Below the pieces are notes generated by a model that saw nothing but the letters and a program-made list of their open reading frames with translations, made no database searches and was not told the origin of the DNA. This document shows positions 14,193 through 23,570 of a stretch of 24,946 nucleotides of DNA, one piece after another. Source of the stretch: an uncultured Clostridia bacterium (lineage in GTDB: Bacteria > Bacillota > Clostridia > Oscillospirales > CAG-382); the NCBI GenBank assembly GCA_947627335.1, contig CANQVQ010000010.1, forward strand, positions 1 to 24,946. The letters run 5' to 3'. Made by a program: the position numbers and the translations under genes. Numbering within the stretch: position 1 is the first letter of the stretch; each line of letters starts with the position of its first letter.

Positions 14193-16468
14193 CCCCAAGA
14201 TTTCCAAAGTGCAGCCGATGCCACGTCCGACCCGCCGTGATCTTCATGAATAAGGAAGTCGACGGGAAGCCCGTGCAGGAGGGGTACTGCATCAAATGCG
14301 CCAAAGAGCTTGACATCAAGCCGATCGATACGATCCTCAAGCAGATGGGTCTGAGCGACGACGACCTCGAAAATATGTCCTCCGAGCTGGATTCCCTGCT
14401 CCCCGACGTCACCGAAGAGGACGACGGGACCGACGAGGGACGTGCGCCCGCCATCGACCTCAACGCGGTCTTTAACGGCGGGGAGAACCGCCCCGCGCCT
14501 CGCACGTCGGGCGACGAACGCCGCAAAGCGCCCGGCGCGGAACAGAAGCGCAAGCGCAAATGCCTCGACGCGTTCTGCATCGACCTGACCTCCCGCGCAC
14601 GGGAAGGGAAGCTCGACCGTGTCGTCGGGCGCGACGCCGAGCTGGAGCGGGTCACGCAGATCCTCTGCCGCCGACAGAAGAACAACCCCTGCCTTATCGG
14701 CGAACCGGGCGTGGGCAAGACCGCCGTCGCGGAAGCGCTCGCCATGCGCATCGCCGACGGGAAAGTCCCGTATAAGCTGCGCGACAAGGAAGTTTTTCTG
14801 GTCGATATGACCGCCATCGTCGCGGGGACGCAGTTCCGCGGGCAGTTCGAGAACCGCATGAAGGGGCTGATCAACGAGGTCCGCGAAAACGGCAACATCA
14901 TCCTCGTCATCGACGAGATCCATTCCATCGTCGGCGCGGGCAACGCCGAGGGCGGCATGAACGCCGCGAACATCCTCAAGCCCGCCCTGTCCCGCGGAGA
15001 GGTGCAGATCATCGGCGCGACCACGCTGACCGAATACCGCAAGTATATCGAGCACGACGCGGCGCTGGAGCGCCGGTTCCAGCCGGTCATGATCAACGAA
15101 CCGTCCATCGCGGACTCCGTGAAGATCCTGCAGGGGATCCGCCCGTATTACGAGAAGTTCCACGGGATCCGTATCCCGGACGCCGTCGTACGGCAGATGG
15201 TCACGCTTTCGGAGCGGTATATCACCGACCGTTTCCTGCCGGACAAAGCCATCGACCTGATGGACGAGGCGTGCGCCAACGTTTCCATGCACTCTCCCGT
15301 CATCAACGAGCTTTCCGCCCTGACCGACGAGCTCAAGCGGCTGCGGGACACGCAGGCGGACCTCGAAGCGCAGGAGACCAAGGACGAATCCGACTACGCC
15401 CGTCTCGCGGAATTAAAGACCGCCCTCCTGCAGAAGGAGGAACGGTTCGACGAGCTTTCCGCCGAGCGGGACCGCCTGCAGTTGACGCTGGACGACATCG
15501 CGTCGGTCATCGAGGTCTGGACGGGGATCCCCGCGTCCAGTATCGGCGAAAACGATTTCCGCAAGCTCGAACGGCTGACCGACACCCTGCGTTCCCACAT
15601 CGTCGGGCAGGACGAGGCGATCGAAAAGGTCGCCCGTGCGATCCGCCGCTCCCGTGCGGGCATCGCGTATAAGAAAAAGCCGGTTTCGTTCATCTTCGCC
15701 GGGAGCACCGGCGTCGGCAAGACGCAGTTGGTCAAGGACCTCGCGCAGTACCTGTTCGATTCGCCGGACGCGCTGATCCGGCTGGATATGAGCGAATATA
15801 TGGAGAAGTACTCGGTCTCCCGCATCATCGGCTCCCCGCCGGGCTACGTCGGCTACGACGAAGCGGGGCAGCTGACCGAAAAAATTCGCCGCAAGCCGTA
15901 TTCGGTCGTACTGTTCGACGAGATCGAAAAGGCGCACCCGGACGTGCTCAATATCCTCCTGCAGATCCTCGACGACGGTCGGATCACGGATTCGCACGGC
16001 AAAGAAGTCAACTTTGAAAACACCGTCATCATCATGACGACCAACGCCGGGGCGACCGCCGCTTCGCCGACCGGGTTCACCCACACGGCGCACGAAAGCG
16101 ACGAACTGCGGGTCCGCACCGCCTTAGAGGCGTTCCTGCGTCCGGAATTCCTCAACCGGGTCGACGAGATCGTCGTGTTCAACCGCCTGACGCGGGAACA
16201 TTTCGGGCAGATCTGCCGGATCATGCTCGGCGAACTGGCGGGCGTGCTCGCCGAAAAGGGGATCAAGCTGTCCTGGACGGACGGCGTCATCGACTGGCTG
16301 TCGGAGAAAGGGTTCTCCGAGAAGTACGGCGCCCGCAACCTGCGTCGGCTGATCCAGACCGAGCTGGAGGACGCCATCGCGTCGGAACTGGTCGCACGCT
16401 ACCGCGAGACGGTGACCGCCGTGGACGTTTCGGTGGAGGACGGCAAGCCGGTCCTGCAAGTCCGCTGA
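14189..16468 (+). CDS. ClpE-like AAA+ unfoldase with N-terminal zinc finger
   Basis: 759 aa. The N-terminus has a four-Cys zinc finger (Cys8, Cys11, Cys34, Cys37) in place of the double Clp-N domain of ClpC/ClpA; this is the ClpE arrangement. An acidic linker (about 55-110) follows. D1 holds Walker A GEPGVGKTA (171-179) and Walker B VIDEIHS. A coiled middle region (about 375-435) resembles the UVR/M-domain (YARLAELKTALLQKEERFDEL). D2 holds Walker A GSTGVGKTQ (505-513), Walker B LFDEIEKAHPD and a TGF tripeptide at the position of the ClpP-docking VGF loop. It therefore probably feeds ClpP, encoded elsewhere. No CtsR gene is adjacent. Confidence 0.9.
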   Translation: MTPRFPKCSRCHVRPAVIFMNKEVDGKPVQEGYCIKCAKELDIKPIDTILKQMGLSDDDLENMSSELDSLLPDVTEEDDGTDEGRAPAIDLNAVFNGGENRPAPRTSGDERRKAPGAEQKRKRKCLDAFCIDLTSRAREGKLDRVVGRDAELERVTQILCRRQKNNPCLIGEPGVGKTAVAEALAMRIADGKVPYKLRDKEVFLVDMTAIVAGTQFRGQFENRMKGLINEVRENGNIILVIDEIHSIVGAGNAEGGMNAANILKPALSRGEVQIIGATTLTEYRKYIEHDAALERRFQPVMINEPSIADSVKILQGIRPYYEKFHGIRIPDAVVRQMVTLSERYITDRFLPDKAIDLMDEACANVSMHSPVINELSALTDELKRLRDTQADLEAQETKDESDYARLAELKTALLQKEERFDELSAERDRLQLTLDDIASVIEVWTGIPASSIGENDFRKLERLTDTLRSHIVGQDEAIEKVARAIRRSRAGIAYKKKPVSFIFAGSTGVGKTQLVKDLAQYLFDSPDALIRLDMSEYMEKYSVSRIIGSPPGYVGYDEAGQLTEKIRRKPYSVVLFDEIEKAHPDVLNILLQILDDGRITDSHGKEVNFENTVIIMTTNAGATAASPTGFTHTAHESDELRVRTALEAFLRPEFLNRVDEIVVFNRLTREHFGQICRIMLGELAGVLAEKGIKLSWTDGVIDWLSEKGFSEKYGARNLRRLIQTELEDAIASELVARYRETVTAVDVSVEDGKPVLQVR

Positions 16469-16513
16469 GGCGGAAAGGCATTATCAAAGTTATCTGGAAA
16501 GGAACTGCCCGTC

Positions 16514-19111
16514 ATGCAGGGAATCTCCGACAATTCCGCCGCGCAGGCGGAGTTTCCGCCGCAGACGCTCACGCCCGAGGAGGTCGCCGAACTGCTTCGG
16601 AGCGACCCGATCGCCGGATTGAGCGAAAAGACGGCGCGGGCGCGTCTGCGGCGGTTCGGAAAGAACCGGATCCGCAACGAGATCGATATTCGCTTCTCGC
16701 AAAGCCTCAAGAACCAGTGTAAGGGGCTCAACAACCTGTTCCTGCTCGTCGCGATGCTGCTGCTGTTCCTGTTCACGCAGGAAACGCTCTACCTCGTCGG
16801 GGTGGGCGCGACCGTCGCGCTGATGCTGTTCGGCGCGTTCGTCGAGTCCCGTGCGGCGGGTGCGCTGAACGTGCCGGGGAAATATGCCTCGCTGTCCGTG
16901 CGGACCGTGCGCGGCGGGGCGGAAAAGCGGCTGGACAGCCGACTGCTGGTCCCGGGGGACCTGATCCTGCTGCAAAAAGGGTGCCTCGTCCCTGCCGACG
17001 CCCGTCTGGTGGACGCGACCGGGGACCTGACGGCGCTGGAAACCCCGGTCAGCGGGGAGCGGAACAGCGTGCGCAAGCACGTCTACGCGATCGGTCGGGG
17101 GGACGAGTCCGTTTCCGCCAACATGATCTACGCCGGGACCATTCTGACCGGCGGAAGCTGTAAAGCGATGGTCTGCCGGACCGGCGGGAACACGCTGACC
17201 CGCCAGATCCACGCCCGGCGGGAGGAGTATCTACCGCCGCTGCTGCGCGGCGTGCGGGAGTTCTGCCGTTGCACGTCGATCGCCTGCATCCTCGCGTGCC
17301 TGCTGCTGGTCGCGTTCGGGGCGGTCCGAAAGGCGGACGTGAATCTGCTGTTCGCGCTGACTGCCGCCGCGGGCGGCGCGTCGCTGTGCGATACGGCGCT
17401 CTCGCTCGCGCTGATGTCCTTCGGCGTGGGTCTGCGCGGCATGGCGAAGGACAAGCTGATCGTCCGCAACATGGACCGCATCTCCAAGCTCGCGTCGGTC
17501 AATACGGTCATGTGCCCGCAGGAATTGATGTTTCCGCCCCGCAAAACCAAACTGCAAAGCGTCTACGTCGCCGGCAAGACCTTCCAAACGGAAGCGCCGC
17601 CGGTCCCCGCGGTGCAGGACCTCCTCAAGCTCTCGTTGGTCTGCTCCGCGCACCCGAAAAACCGCCGCCCGTTCGAGCAGGTCGCTTACGACTACCTCAA
17701 GGACGCCTGCGTCCCGATGGACGACCTGACCGAGCGTTGGTTCCGCATCGACGTCGAACGCGCCGGGAGCGGCGAGGTCTGCGGCGTGCTCGCCCTGCAC
17801 AACGACCATAACAACGTCGTCGTCAAGGGCTCACCGGAAAACATCCTCTCCCGCTGCGCCGGATACGAACAGGACGGCAAGGAGTACCGCCTCGACGCCG
17901 TCGCACGCAGAAAGATCCTCTCCGCCGCGGAGAATGCCGCGAAAACCAACGCGTTTCTCGTCGCCATCGCGTCCGGGACGACCGACGCGGACGCCCTGCG
18001 CGCCCCCGAAGCGGAACGCAGGCTGATCTTCCGGGGCTTCCTCGCCTTCGCGCTCTCGATGGAGGTGGACCCGGCGAGCGCCGTATTCCGCTGTGCGCGT
18101 GCGGGGATCGAAGCGGTGGTCTCCACTTCCGACCCCTACTATACCGCCGTCAGCGTCGGTCGCAGCGCCGGGATCATCGAAAGCGAGGGGCAGGTCGTCA
18201 GTTCCCGCGAGATCAAAGCGCAGGAACGGGGTATGTTCGTGCTGAACGCGGGGAAATATAAACTGTTCCTGGAGCCGGACGACGACCAATGGCAGGACGT
18301 CCTGCAGCTGCGCAAAAGCGCGGGGCGGACCGTCGCCGCCATCGCCTCCCGCGAGGAGGAACTGCCGCTGCTGCGGGAAGCGGACGTGTCCGCCGTGCCT
18401 GCCGGGGTCAGCGACGCGCTGCGGGAGTCCGCAGACGTGCTGCTGCTGGAGAACGGCTTCCATGTGACCGCCAACGGCATTACCGACGCCCGTGCGCTCT
18501 GCTTCCGCCTGCTTTGGCTTGCGCGGTACCTGACCGCCGGGGCGTCGACGCTGTTCCTGTCGATTTTCGCGTCGCTGTGCGCCGGGACGCCGCTGCCGTT
18601 CGGGCTGCCGGGTCTGCTGTACGGCGGACTGTTCGTCAATCTGGTGCTCGCCTGCGCGATCGCGCTTCTGCCGGTGGACCGCAAACTGCTTTCCCAGCCG
18701 TTTCCGACGCCCGGCGGGGGGCTGAGCCTGCGTTCCCTGCTCCCGTCGTTCGCCTATGCGCTGGGCAGCGGGGTCTGCCTGACGGTCCTCGCGTTCCTGA
18801 CCGAAAGCGAGACCTGCGGGATGCTCTTCTTCCTGCTTTCGCAATTCTTCTTCGCCTGCGGCTGCCTGTGGTCGGAGGGCGCGTTCCGGCGCAAGCGGTT
18901 CGGATACCGCCTCTTCTGGGTGCTTTTCCCGTTCCTCGCGCTGGTGACGGTCGCGCTGGTCGCTCTGCCGGGGGTGAACACCGCCCTGGGATTTGCCCCG
19001 CCGACGCTCCGAAGCGCACTGCTCACCGTCGGGTTCGCCGCCGGCTGGCAGCTTTGCGTGCAGTTGTTCCTGCTGGTTCGTTCCAACCGAAAAAAGAAAG
19101 AAAAAAGATAA
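16514..19111 (+). CDS. Catalytically degenerate P-type ATPase homologue (probable pseudoenzyme)
   Basis: Uninterrupted 865-aa P2-type ATPase-like chain. Retained landmarks: an N-terminal cation-ATPase lead (LSEKTARARLRRFGKNRI), M1-M2 (about 74-110), an actuator domain with VPGDLILL, VPADARL (159-165) and VSGER (179-183, at the TGES site), M3-M4 (254-300), GLRGMAKDKLIVRNM before the P domain, KGSPENIL (438-445, at the KGAPE site) and six C-terminal hydrophobic segments. Lost: DKTGT reads PQELM (335-339), so the phosphorylated Asp is Gln336. TGDGVND reads ASREEEL (611-617), DPPR reads DPAS, PEGLP reads GGASL, and the M6 NLVTD-type site reads NLVLA. ATP-driven ion transport is very unlikely, so a regulatory or structural role is inferred. 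Confidence 0.85.
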   Translation: MQGISDNSAAQAEFPPQTLTPEEVAELLRSDPIAGLSEKTARARLRRFGKNRIRNEIDIRFSQSLKNQCKGLNNLFLLVAMLLLFLFTQETLYLVGVGATVALMLFGAFVESRAAGALNVPGKYASLSVRTVRGGAEKRLDSRLLVPGDLILLQKGCLVPADARLVDATGDLTALETPVSGERNSVRKHVYAIGRGDESVSANMIYAGTILTGGSCKAMVCRTGGNTLTRQIHARREEYLPPLLRGVREFCRCTSIACILACLLLVAFGAVRKADVNLLFALTAAAGGASLCDTALSLALMSFGVGLRGMAKDKLIVRNMDRISKLASVNTVMCPQELMFPPRKTKLQSVYVAGKTFQTEAPPVPAVQDLLKLSLVCSAHPKNRRPFEQVAYDYLKDACVPMDDLTERWFRIDVERAGSGEVCGVLALHNDHNNVVVKGSPENILSRCAGYEQDGKEYRLDAVARRKILSAAENAAKTNAFLVAIASGTTDADALRAPEAERRLIFRGFLAFALSMEVDPASAVFRCARAGIEAVVSTSDPYYTAVSVGRSAGIIESEGQVVSSREIKAQERGMFVLNAGKYKLFLEPDDDQWQDVLQLRKSAGRTVAAIASREEELPLLREADVSAVPAGVSDALRESADVLLLENGFHVTANGITDARALCFRLLWLARYLTAGASTLFLSIFASLCAGTPLPFGLPGLLYGGLFVNLVLACAIALLPVDRKLLSQPFPTPGGGLSLRSLLPSFAYALGSGVCLTVLAFLTESETCGMLFFLLSQFFFACGCLWSEGAFRRKRFGYRLFWVLFPFLALVTVALVALPGVNTALGFAPPTLRSALLTVGFAAGWQLCVQLFLLVRSNRKKKEKR

Positions 19112-19138
19112 AAAATTCAAAAAAAGGAGCCTGCTATC

Positions 19139-19333
19139 ATGAAAATCACAAAAGATATGCTGATCGGCGACGTGCTGGATCAGTATCCCGACCTTGCCGT
19201 CTACTTCTTTGAGATCGGTATGCACTGCCTCGGCTGCCCGCATTCCCGCGGGGAAAGCATCGAGGAAGCCTGCGACGTACACGGGACCGACGTCGCCGCC
19301 CTGCTCGAAAAGCTGAACGCGGCGGTCGCCTGA
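19139..19333 (+). CDS. DUF1858 domain protein (hybrid-cluster-protein-associated redox disulfide type)
   Basis: 64 aa forming a single small DUF1858 domain. It opens ITKDMLIGDVLDQYPDLA, then has MHCLGCPHSRGE with a CxxC pair (Cys30, Cys33) and a third Cys45 in IEEACDVHGTD. The family is described beside hybrid cluster proteins and in redox contexts, and the CxxC suggests thiol/disulfide chemistry or metal binding. Here it stands alone, 27 nt after the degenerate P-type ATPase gene and 16 nt before mscL, with a strong AAAAAGGAG ribosome binding site. No hybrid cluster protein gene is in the window. Confidence 0.88.
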   Translation: MKITKDMLIGDVLDQYPDLAVYFFEIGMHCLGCPHSRGESIEEACDVHGTDVAALLEKLNAAVA

Positions 19334-19349
19334 GGGGAGGGACGTACAT

Positions 19350-19850
19350 ATGGCCGGCAAAAAAGGGAATAAAGTGACCGGATTCTTCCACGACTTCAAG
19401 GCGTTTATCACCAAAGGAAACATCCTCGACATGGCCGTCGGCGTGATCATCGGTTCCGCGTTCAACCAGATCGTCACGTCGCTGGTCAACGATATTCTCA
19501 TGCCCGTCATCGGTCTGATCTGCAATACGCAGGACATCGCCGACCTCAAAGCGGTCATCACGCCCGCCGTCATGGACGGGGAAACCGTCGTCACGCCCGA
19601 AGTCGCGATCCGCTACGGCGCGTTCATCTCGTTCATCATCAATTTCCTGATCGTCGCGCTGACGCTGTTCGTCGTGCTGCGGGCTTCCATGAGCTTCCAG
19701 AAGAAGATGGAATCCCTGCACCGGAAGGAAGCGGAGGAAGCGCCTGCCGCTCCGCCGGAACCGACCGTCGAGGAAAAGACCCTCGCCGTGCTGGAGGACA
19801 TCAAGGGGATGCTCGCGGAGAAGAACCCGCAGGACAAAAACGCGAAATGA
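19350..19850 (+). CDS. mscL: Large-conductance mechanosensitive channel MscL
   Basis: Homopentameric membrane valve opened by membrane tension on hypo-osmotic shock. The 166-aa product has the N-terminal amphipathic helix and TM1 pore helix GNILDMAVGVIIGSAFNQIV. The periplasmic loop (about 60-90) follows, then TM2 GAFISFIINFLIVALTLFVV and a charged C-terminal helix with an Ala/Pro/Glu linker (EAEEAPAAPPEPTVEE). The tail makes it slightly longer than the 136-150 aa usual. GGGAGGGA precedes the ATG. The stop overlaps the sugar kinase start in ATGA. Confidence 0.97.
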   Translation: MAGKKGNKVTGFFHDFKAFITKGNILDMAVGVIIGSAFNQIVTSLVNDILMPVIGLICNTQDIADLKAVITPAVMDGETVVTPEVAIRYGAFISFIINFLIVALTLFVVLRASMSFQKKMESLHRKEAEEAPAAPPEPTVEEKTLAVLEDIKGMLAEKNPQDKNAK

Positions 19851-20808
19851 CGACCGACCGCTGTCTGCTCGGCGCGGACGGCGGCGGGAGCAAGACCGCC
19901 GTCGTGCTGACCGACCTCGACTTGCGGGTAAGACACTGCAAGTCCTTTCCCCGCTCGAATCCGGGCGACATCGGCTACGACGCGACCGAGCGCCTGCTGC
20001 TTTCCGCCTTTGACGAGGTCCGCCGGGAGGCGGGCGTGCCGTCGGAGGCGGTCGCGGCGGTATTCGCCGGGGTCGCCGGGCTGTCCGCGGGCGACTGTGC
20101 GTCCCGGTTCCGTTCGGCGCTTCGGCGGGCGTATCCGCGTGCCGCCGTCGATTGCTCGCACGACGGGATCAACGTCCTGTACGCGGCGTTCCCGGACGGT
20201 GGAGACGGCGTGTCCGTCATCTGCGGCACCGGGTCGTCCTGCTTCGTCCGCCGGGGGGATTCGCTGTACCGCATCGGCGGGTGCGGGCAGTTCGACCTGA
20301 AGGGCAACGGCTACGAGATCGGTCGCGCCGCGTTCGCGCACGTCTTCCGTGCGATGGACGGGCGGGACGCGTCCGGCTGGCTGGCGCGGGCGCTGCACGA
20401 ACGGTTCGGCGGCGACTGCCACGCGCACATCATCGAGATCAACGATTTCACCAAAAACCAATTCGCTTCCTACGCGCCGCTGGTCTTTGAAGCGGCGCGG
20501 GAGCACGGCGACAAGGCGGCGCTCGCCATCCTGCGCGAAAACCTGCACTACGTCGCCGAACTGATTTCCGCCGCCGCGCATTGCTTTGACGGGTCCCCCT
20601 TCCGCACCGCGCTCGCGGGCGGACTGTTCCGCGACCCGCTGACCCTTCCGCTGCTGCGGGAAAAGACCCCGCCGCAGACGGAACTGTTCGTCCTCGACCG
20701 CGAACCGTACCTCGGCGCCGCCGCCGCTGCGCGGGCGCTGTACAACGGCGCCCCGCCGCCGACGGACGCAAAATTCCCCGCACGTTTACAGAAAGGATAC
20801 GACCAAAC

Positions 20809-20812
<4 letters not shown>
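19847..20812 (+). CDS. BadF/BadG/BcrA-type sugar kinase, probable N-acetylglucosamine kinase
   Basis: 321-aa ASKHA-fold protein. Phosphate-1 loop LLGADGGGSKTAVVLTD (7-23) and a phosphate-2 loop VICGTGSSCFV are present, with GGCGQFDLKGNGYEIGR between the lobes. This is the pattern of the BadF/NAGK family rather than the radical-enzyme activators, because the Cys pair for a 4Fe-4S cluster is not evident. The expected reaction is ATP-dependent 6-phosphorylation of GlcNAc (or another amino sugar), producing the substrate of NagA encoded at the left of this window. Other substrates (glucosamine, MurNAc) cannot be excluded. ATGA overlaps couple it to mscL upstream and thrS downstream, probably compaction rather than function. 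Confidence 0.82.
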
Positions 20813-22575
<1,763 letters not shown>

Positions 22576-22604
22576 CCGGCAAAGCCGCCGACCCGTTTTT
22601 CCGT

Positions 22605-22635
22605 ATACCGCCGCGAGGGTTCCTTGCGGCGGTAT
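22605..22635 (+). terminator. Hairpin terminator after thrS
   Basis: A perfect 10-bp inverted repeat ATACCGCCGC (22605-22614) / GCGGCGGTAT (22626-22635) extends inward through a G-T pair and AGG/CCT to a GTT loop. It begins 29 nt after the thrS stop. The downstream tract TGCTTTG is only weakly U-rich, so termination may be partial. It would mark the end of the sixteen-gene block. Confidence 0.7.
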
Positions 22636-22666
22636 TGCTTTGACGACCGAAAGGAGCGTTTTTCAT

Positions 22667-22852
22667 ATGCCTACCGAATCTACCTTCCCCGAATGCGAGG
22701 ACTGCGTCTACTTCCGCTATGACGAGGACGCGGACGCCGACCTTTGCGCCCTGCCGTTCGACGAAGACGAGCTTTGCCGCCTCTACGCGTCGGAAAAATG
22801 CCCGTACTTCCGCAAGTACGACGAGTACGGCACGGTCCGCAGACAGAATTGA
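22667..22852 (+). CDS. Small cysteine-rich DUF6472-like protein
   Basis: 61 aa from ATG 22667, chosen because AAAGGAG (22649-22655) lies at normal distance; an upstream TTG in the same frame would put this SD inside the gene. Five cysteines are at 10, 13, 27, 37 and 45, in CEDCVYFRYDE, LCALPFDEDELCRLY and KCPYFRKYDEYGTVRRQN. I recognise the pattern (CxxC, acidic LDEDE-like stretch, CPYFRxxDEY, VRxQ end) as DUF6472, a clostridial family of unknown function. The Cys arrangement suggests a zinc or iron site. It is alone between the thrS terminator and the sigma factor gene. Confidence 0.7.
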   Translation: MPTESTFPECEDCVYFRYDEDADADLCALPFDEDELCRLYASEKCPYFRKYDEYGTVRRQN

Positions 22853-22962
22853 AAGAAATCGAAAAAATTTCCCCGTTTCGCAAGGAATTTCTCCTTTTCG
22901 CGTGTATTTATAGATGAAACCCCTCGCGGGAGAGAAACGAAAAGGAAAGGAGATGTATCACC

Positions 22963-23511
22963 ATGGAGGACGGTGCAAGTAGCTACCGCCGTTTTCTGGA
23001 AGGCGACGAGTCCGCATTCGACGAGGTGCAAAAAATCTATTTTGACCGGCTGACATACTATATCAACCGTTTCACGCAGGACTTCCATGCCGCAGAGGAT
23101 CTCGCGGTCGATACCCTGCTCGAACTGTTGATCCACCGGAACCGTTACCATTTTCGCACGCCCTTGAATGCGTACCTGTTCGCCATCGCCCGCAACAAAG
23201 CCCTCAACTATCTGCGCAAGCGCGACCGGTTTCACACCGTTTCCGTCGACGACGCGGAGGAATTGGCAGACCGAGCGTCACTCGAGGAGGACCTGCTGAC
23301 CGACGAACGGAATCGGGTCCTGATGCGGGAACTGGAGCAATTGCCGGAGGAGCTGCGGGAGGCGGTCCATCTCGTTTACTTCGAGGACCTCACCTACGAG
23401 CAGGCGGCACGCGTCATGCGCAAAAACCGCAAGCAGGTGGATAACCTGCTGACCCGTGCCAAGAACGCTTTGCGGCAAAGCGAAGCGCTCCAAAAAATTG
23501 TAAACAAATAA
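22963..23511 (+). CDS. ECF-type (sigma-70 family) RNA polymerase sigma factor
   Basis: 182 aa. Region 2 covers about 8-90, with FDRLTYYINRFTQDFHAAEDLAVDTLLELL for core binding and the -10-recognition segment NAYLFAIARNKALNYLRKR. An acidic linker (SVDDAEELADRASLEEDLL) precedes region 4 (about 120-175), whose helix-turn-helix is LPEELREAVHLVYFEDLTYEQAARVMRKNRKQVDNLL. No region 1.1 or 3 is present. The start is set by AAAGGAGATG 5-12 nt upstream. The 110-bp upstream gap is AT-rich with an AAGGA/TCCTT dyad (22882-22896), but I could not identify a convincing promoter. The next gene is a likely membrane partner. Confidence 0.92.
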   Translation: MEDGASSYRRFLEGDESAFDEVQKIYFDRLTYYINRFTQDFHAAEDLAVDTLLELLIHRNRYHFRTPLNAYLFAIARNKALNYLRKRDRFHTVSVDDAEELADRASLEEDLLTDERNRVLMRELEQLPEELREAVHLVYFEDLTYEQAARVMRKNRKQVDNLLTRAKNALRQSEALQKIVNK

Positions 23512-23522
23512 AAAAAGTAAAA

Positions 23523-23551
23523 GCCCGACGCGCTGCCACGCGGAAACGGGC
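23523..23551 (+). promoter_or_regulatory. Intercistronic hairpin between sigma factor and membrane protein genes
   Basis: GCCCG (23523-23527) pairs with CGGGC (23547-23551) and encloses CGCG (23529-23532) / CGCG (23539-23542), with an internal loop of A versus GAAA. It is followed by AAGAAAAGGAG, the next gene's ribosome binding site, not by a T-run. It is therefore more likely a partial attenuator, processing or stability element than a terminator. Confidence 0.5.
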
Positions 23552-23570
23552 AAGAAAAGGAGATTTGATC

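Noticed and set aside
16514..19111. Reading the P-type ATPase homologue as a broken pseudogene
   Set aside because: No frameshift or stop occurs in 865 codons, the flanking domains are well preserved and the ribosome binding site is normal. Loss of motifs without loss of frame fits a pseudoenzyme better.
17831..19594. Long minus-strand frame opposite the P-type ATPase homologue
   Set aside because: Arg/Gln/Glu-rich mirror of the plus-strand gene, spanning three real genes with no start signal of its own.
20700..20808. T-box riboswitch before thrS
   Set aside because: This stretch is coding sequence of the sugar kinase and shows no specifier stem or T-box-like conserved sequence.
22882..22920. 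ECF-type autoregulatory promoter before the sigma factor gene (TGAAAC and GGAATTT-like boxes)
   Set aside because: No partner -10 element lies at a suitable spacing. The only -10-like TATAGA lacks a credible -35.
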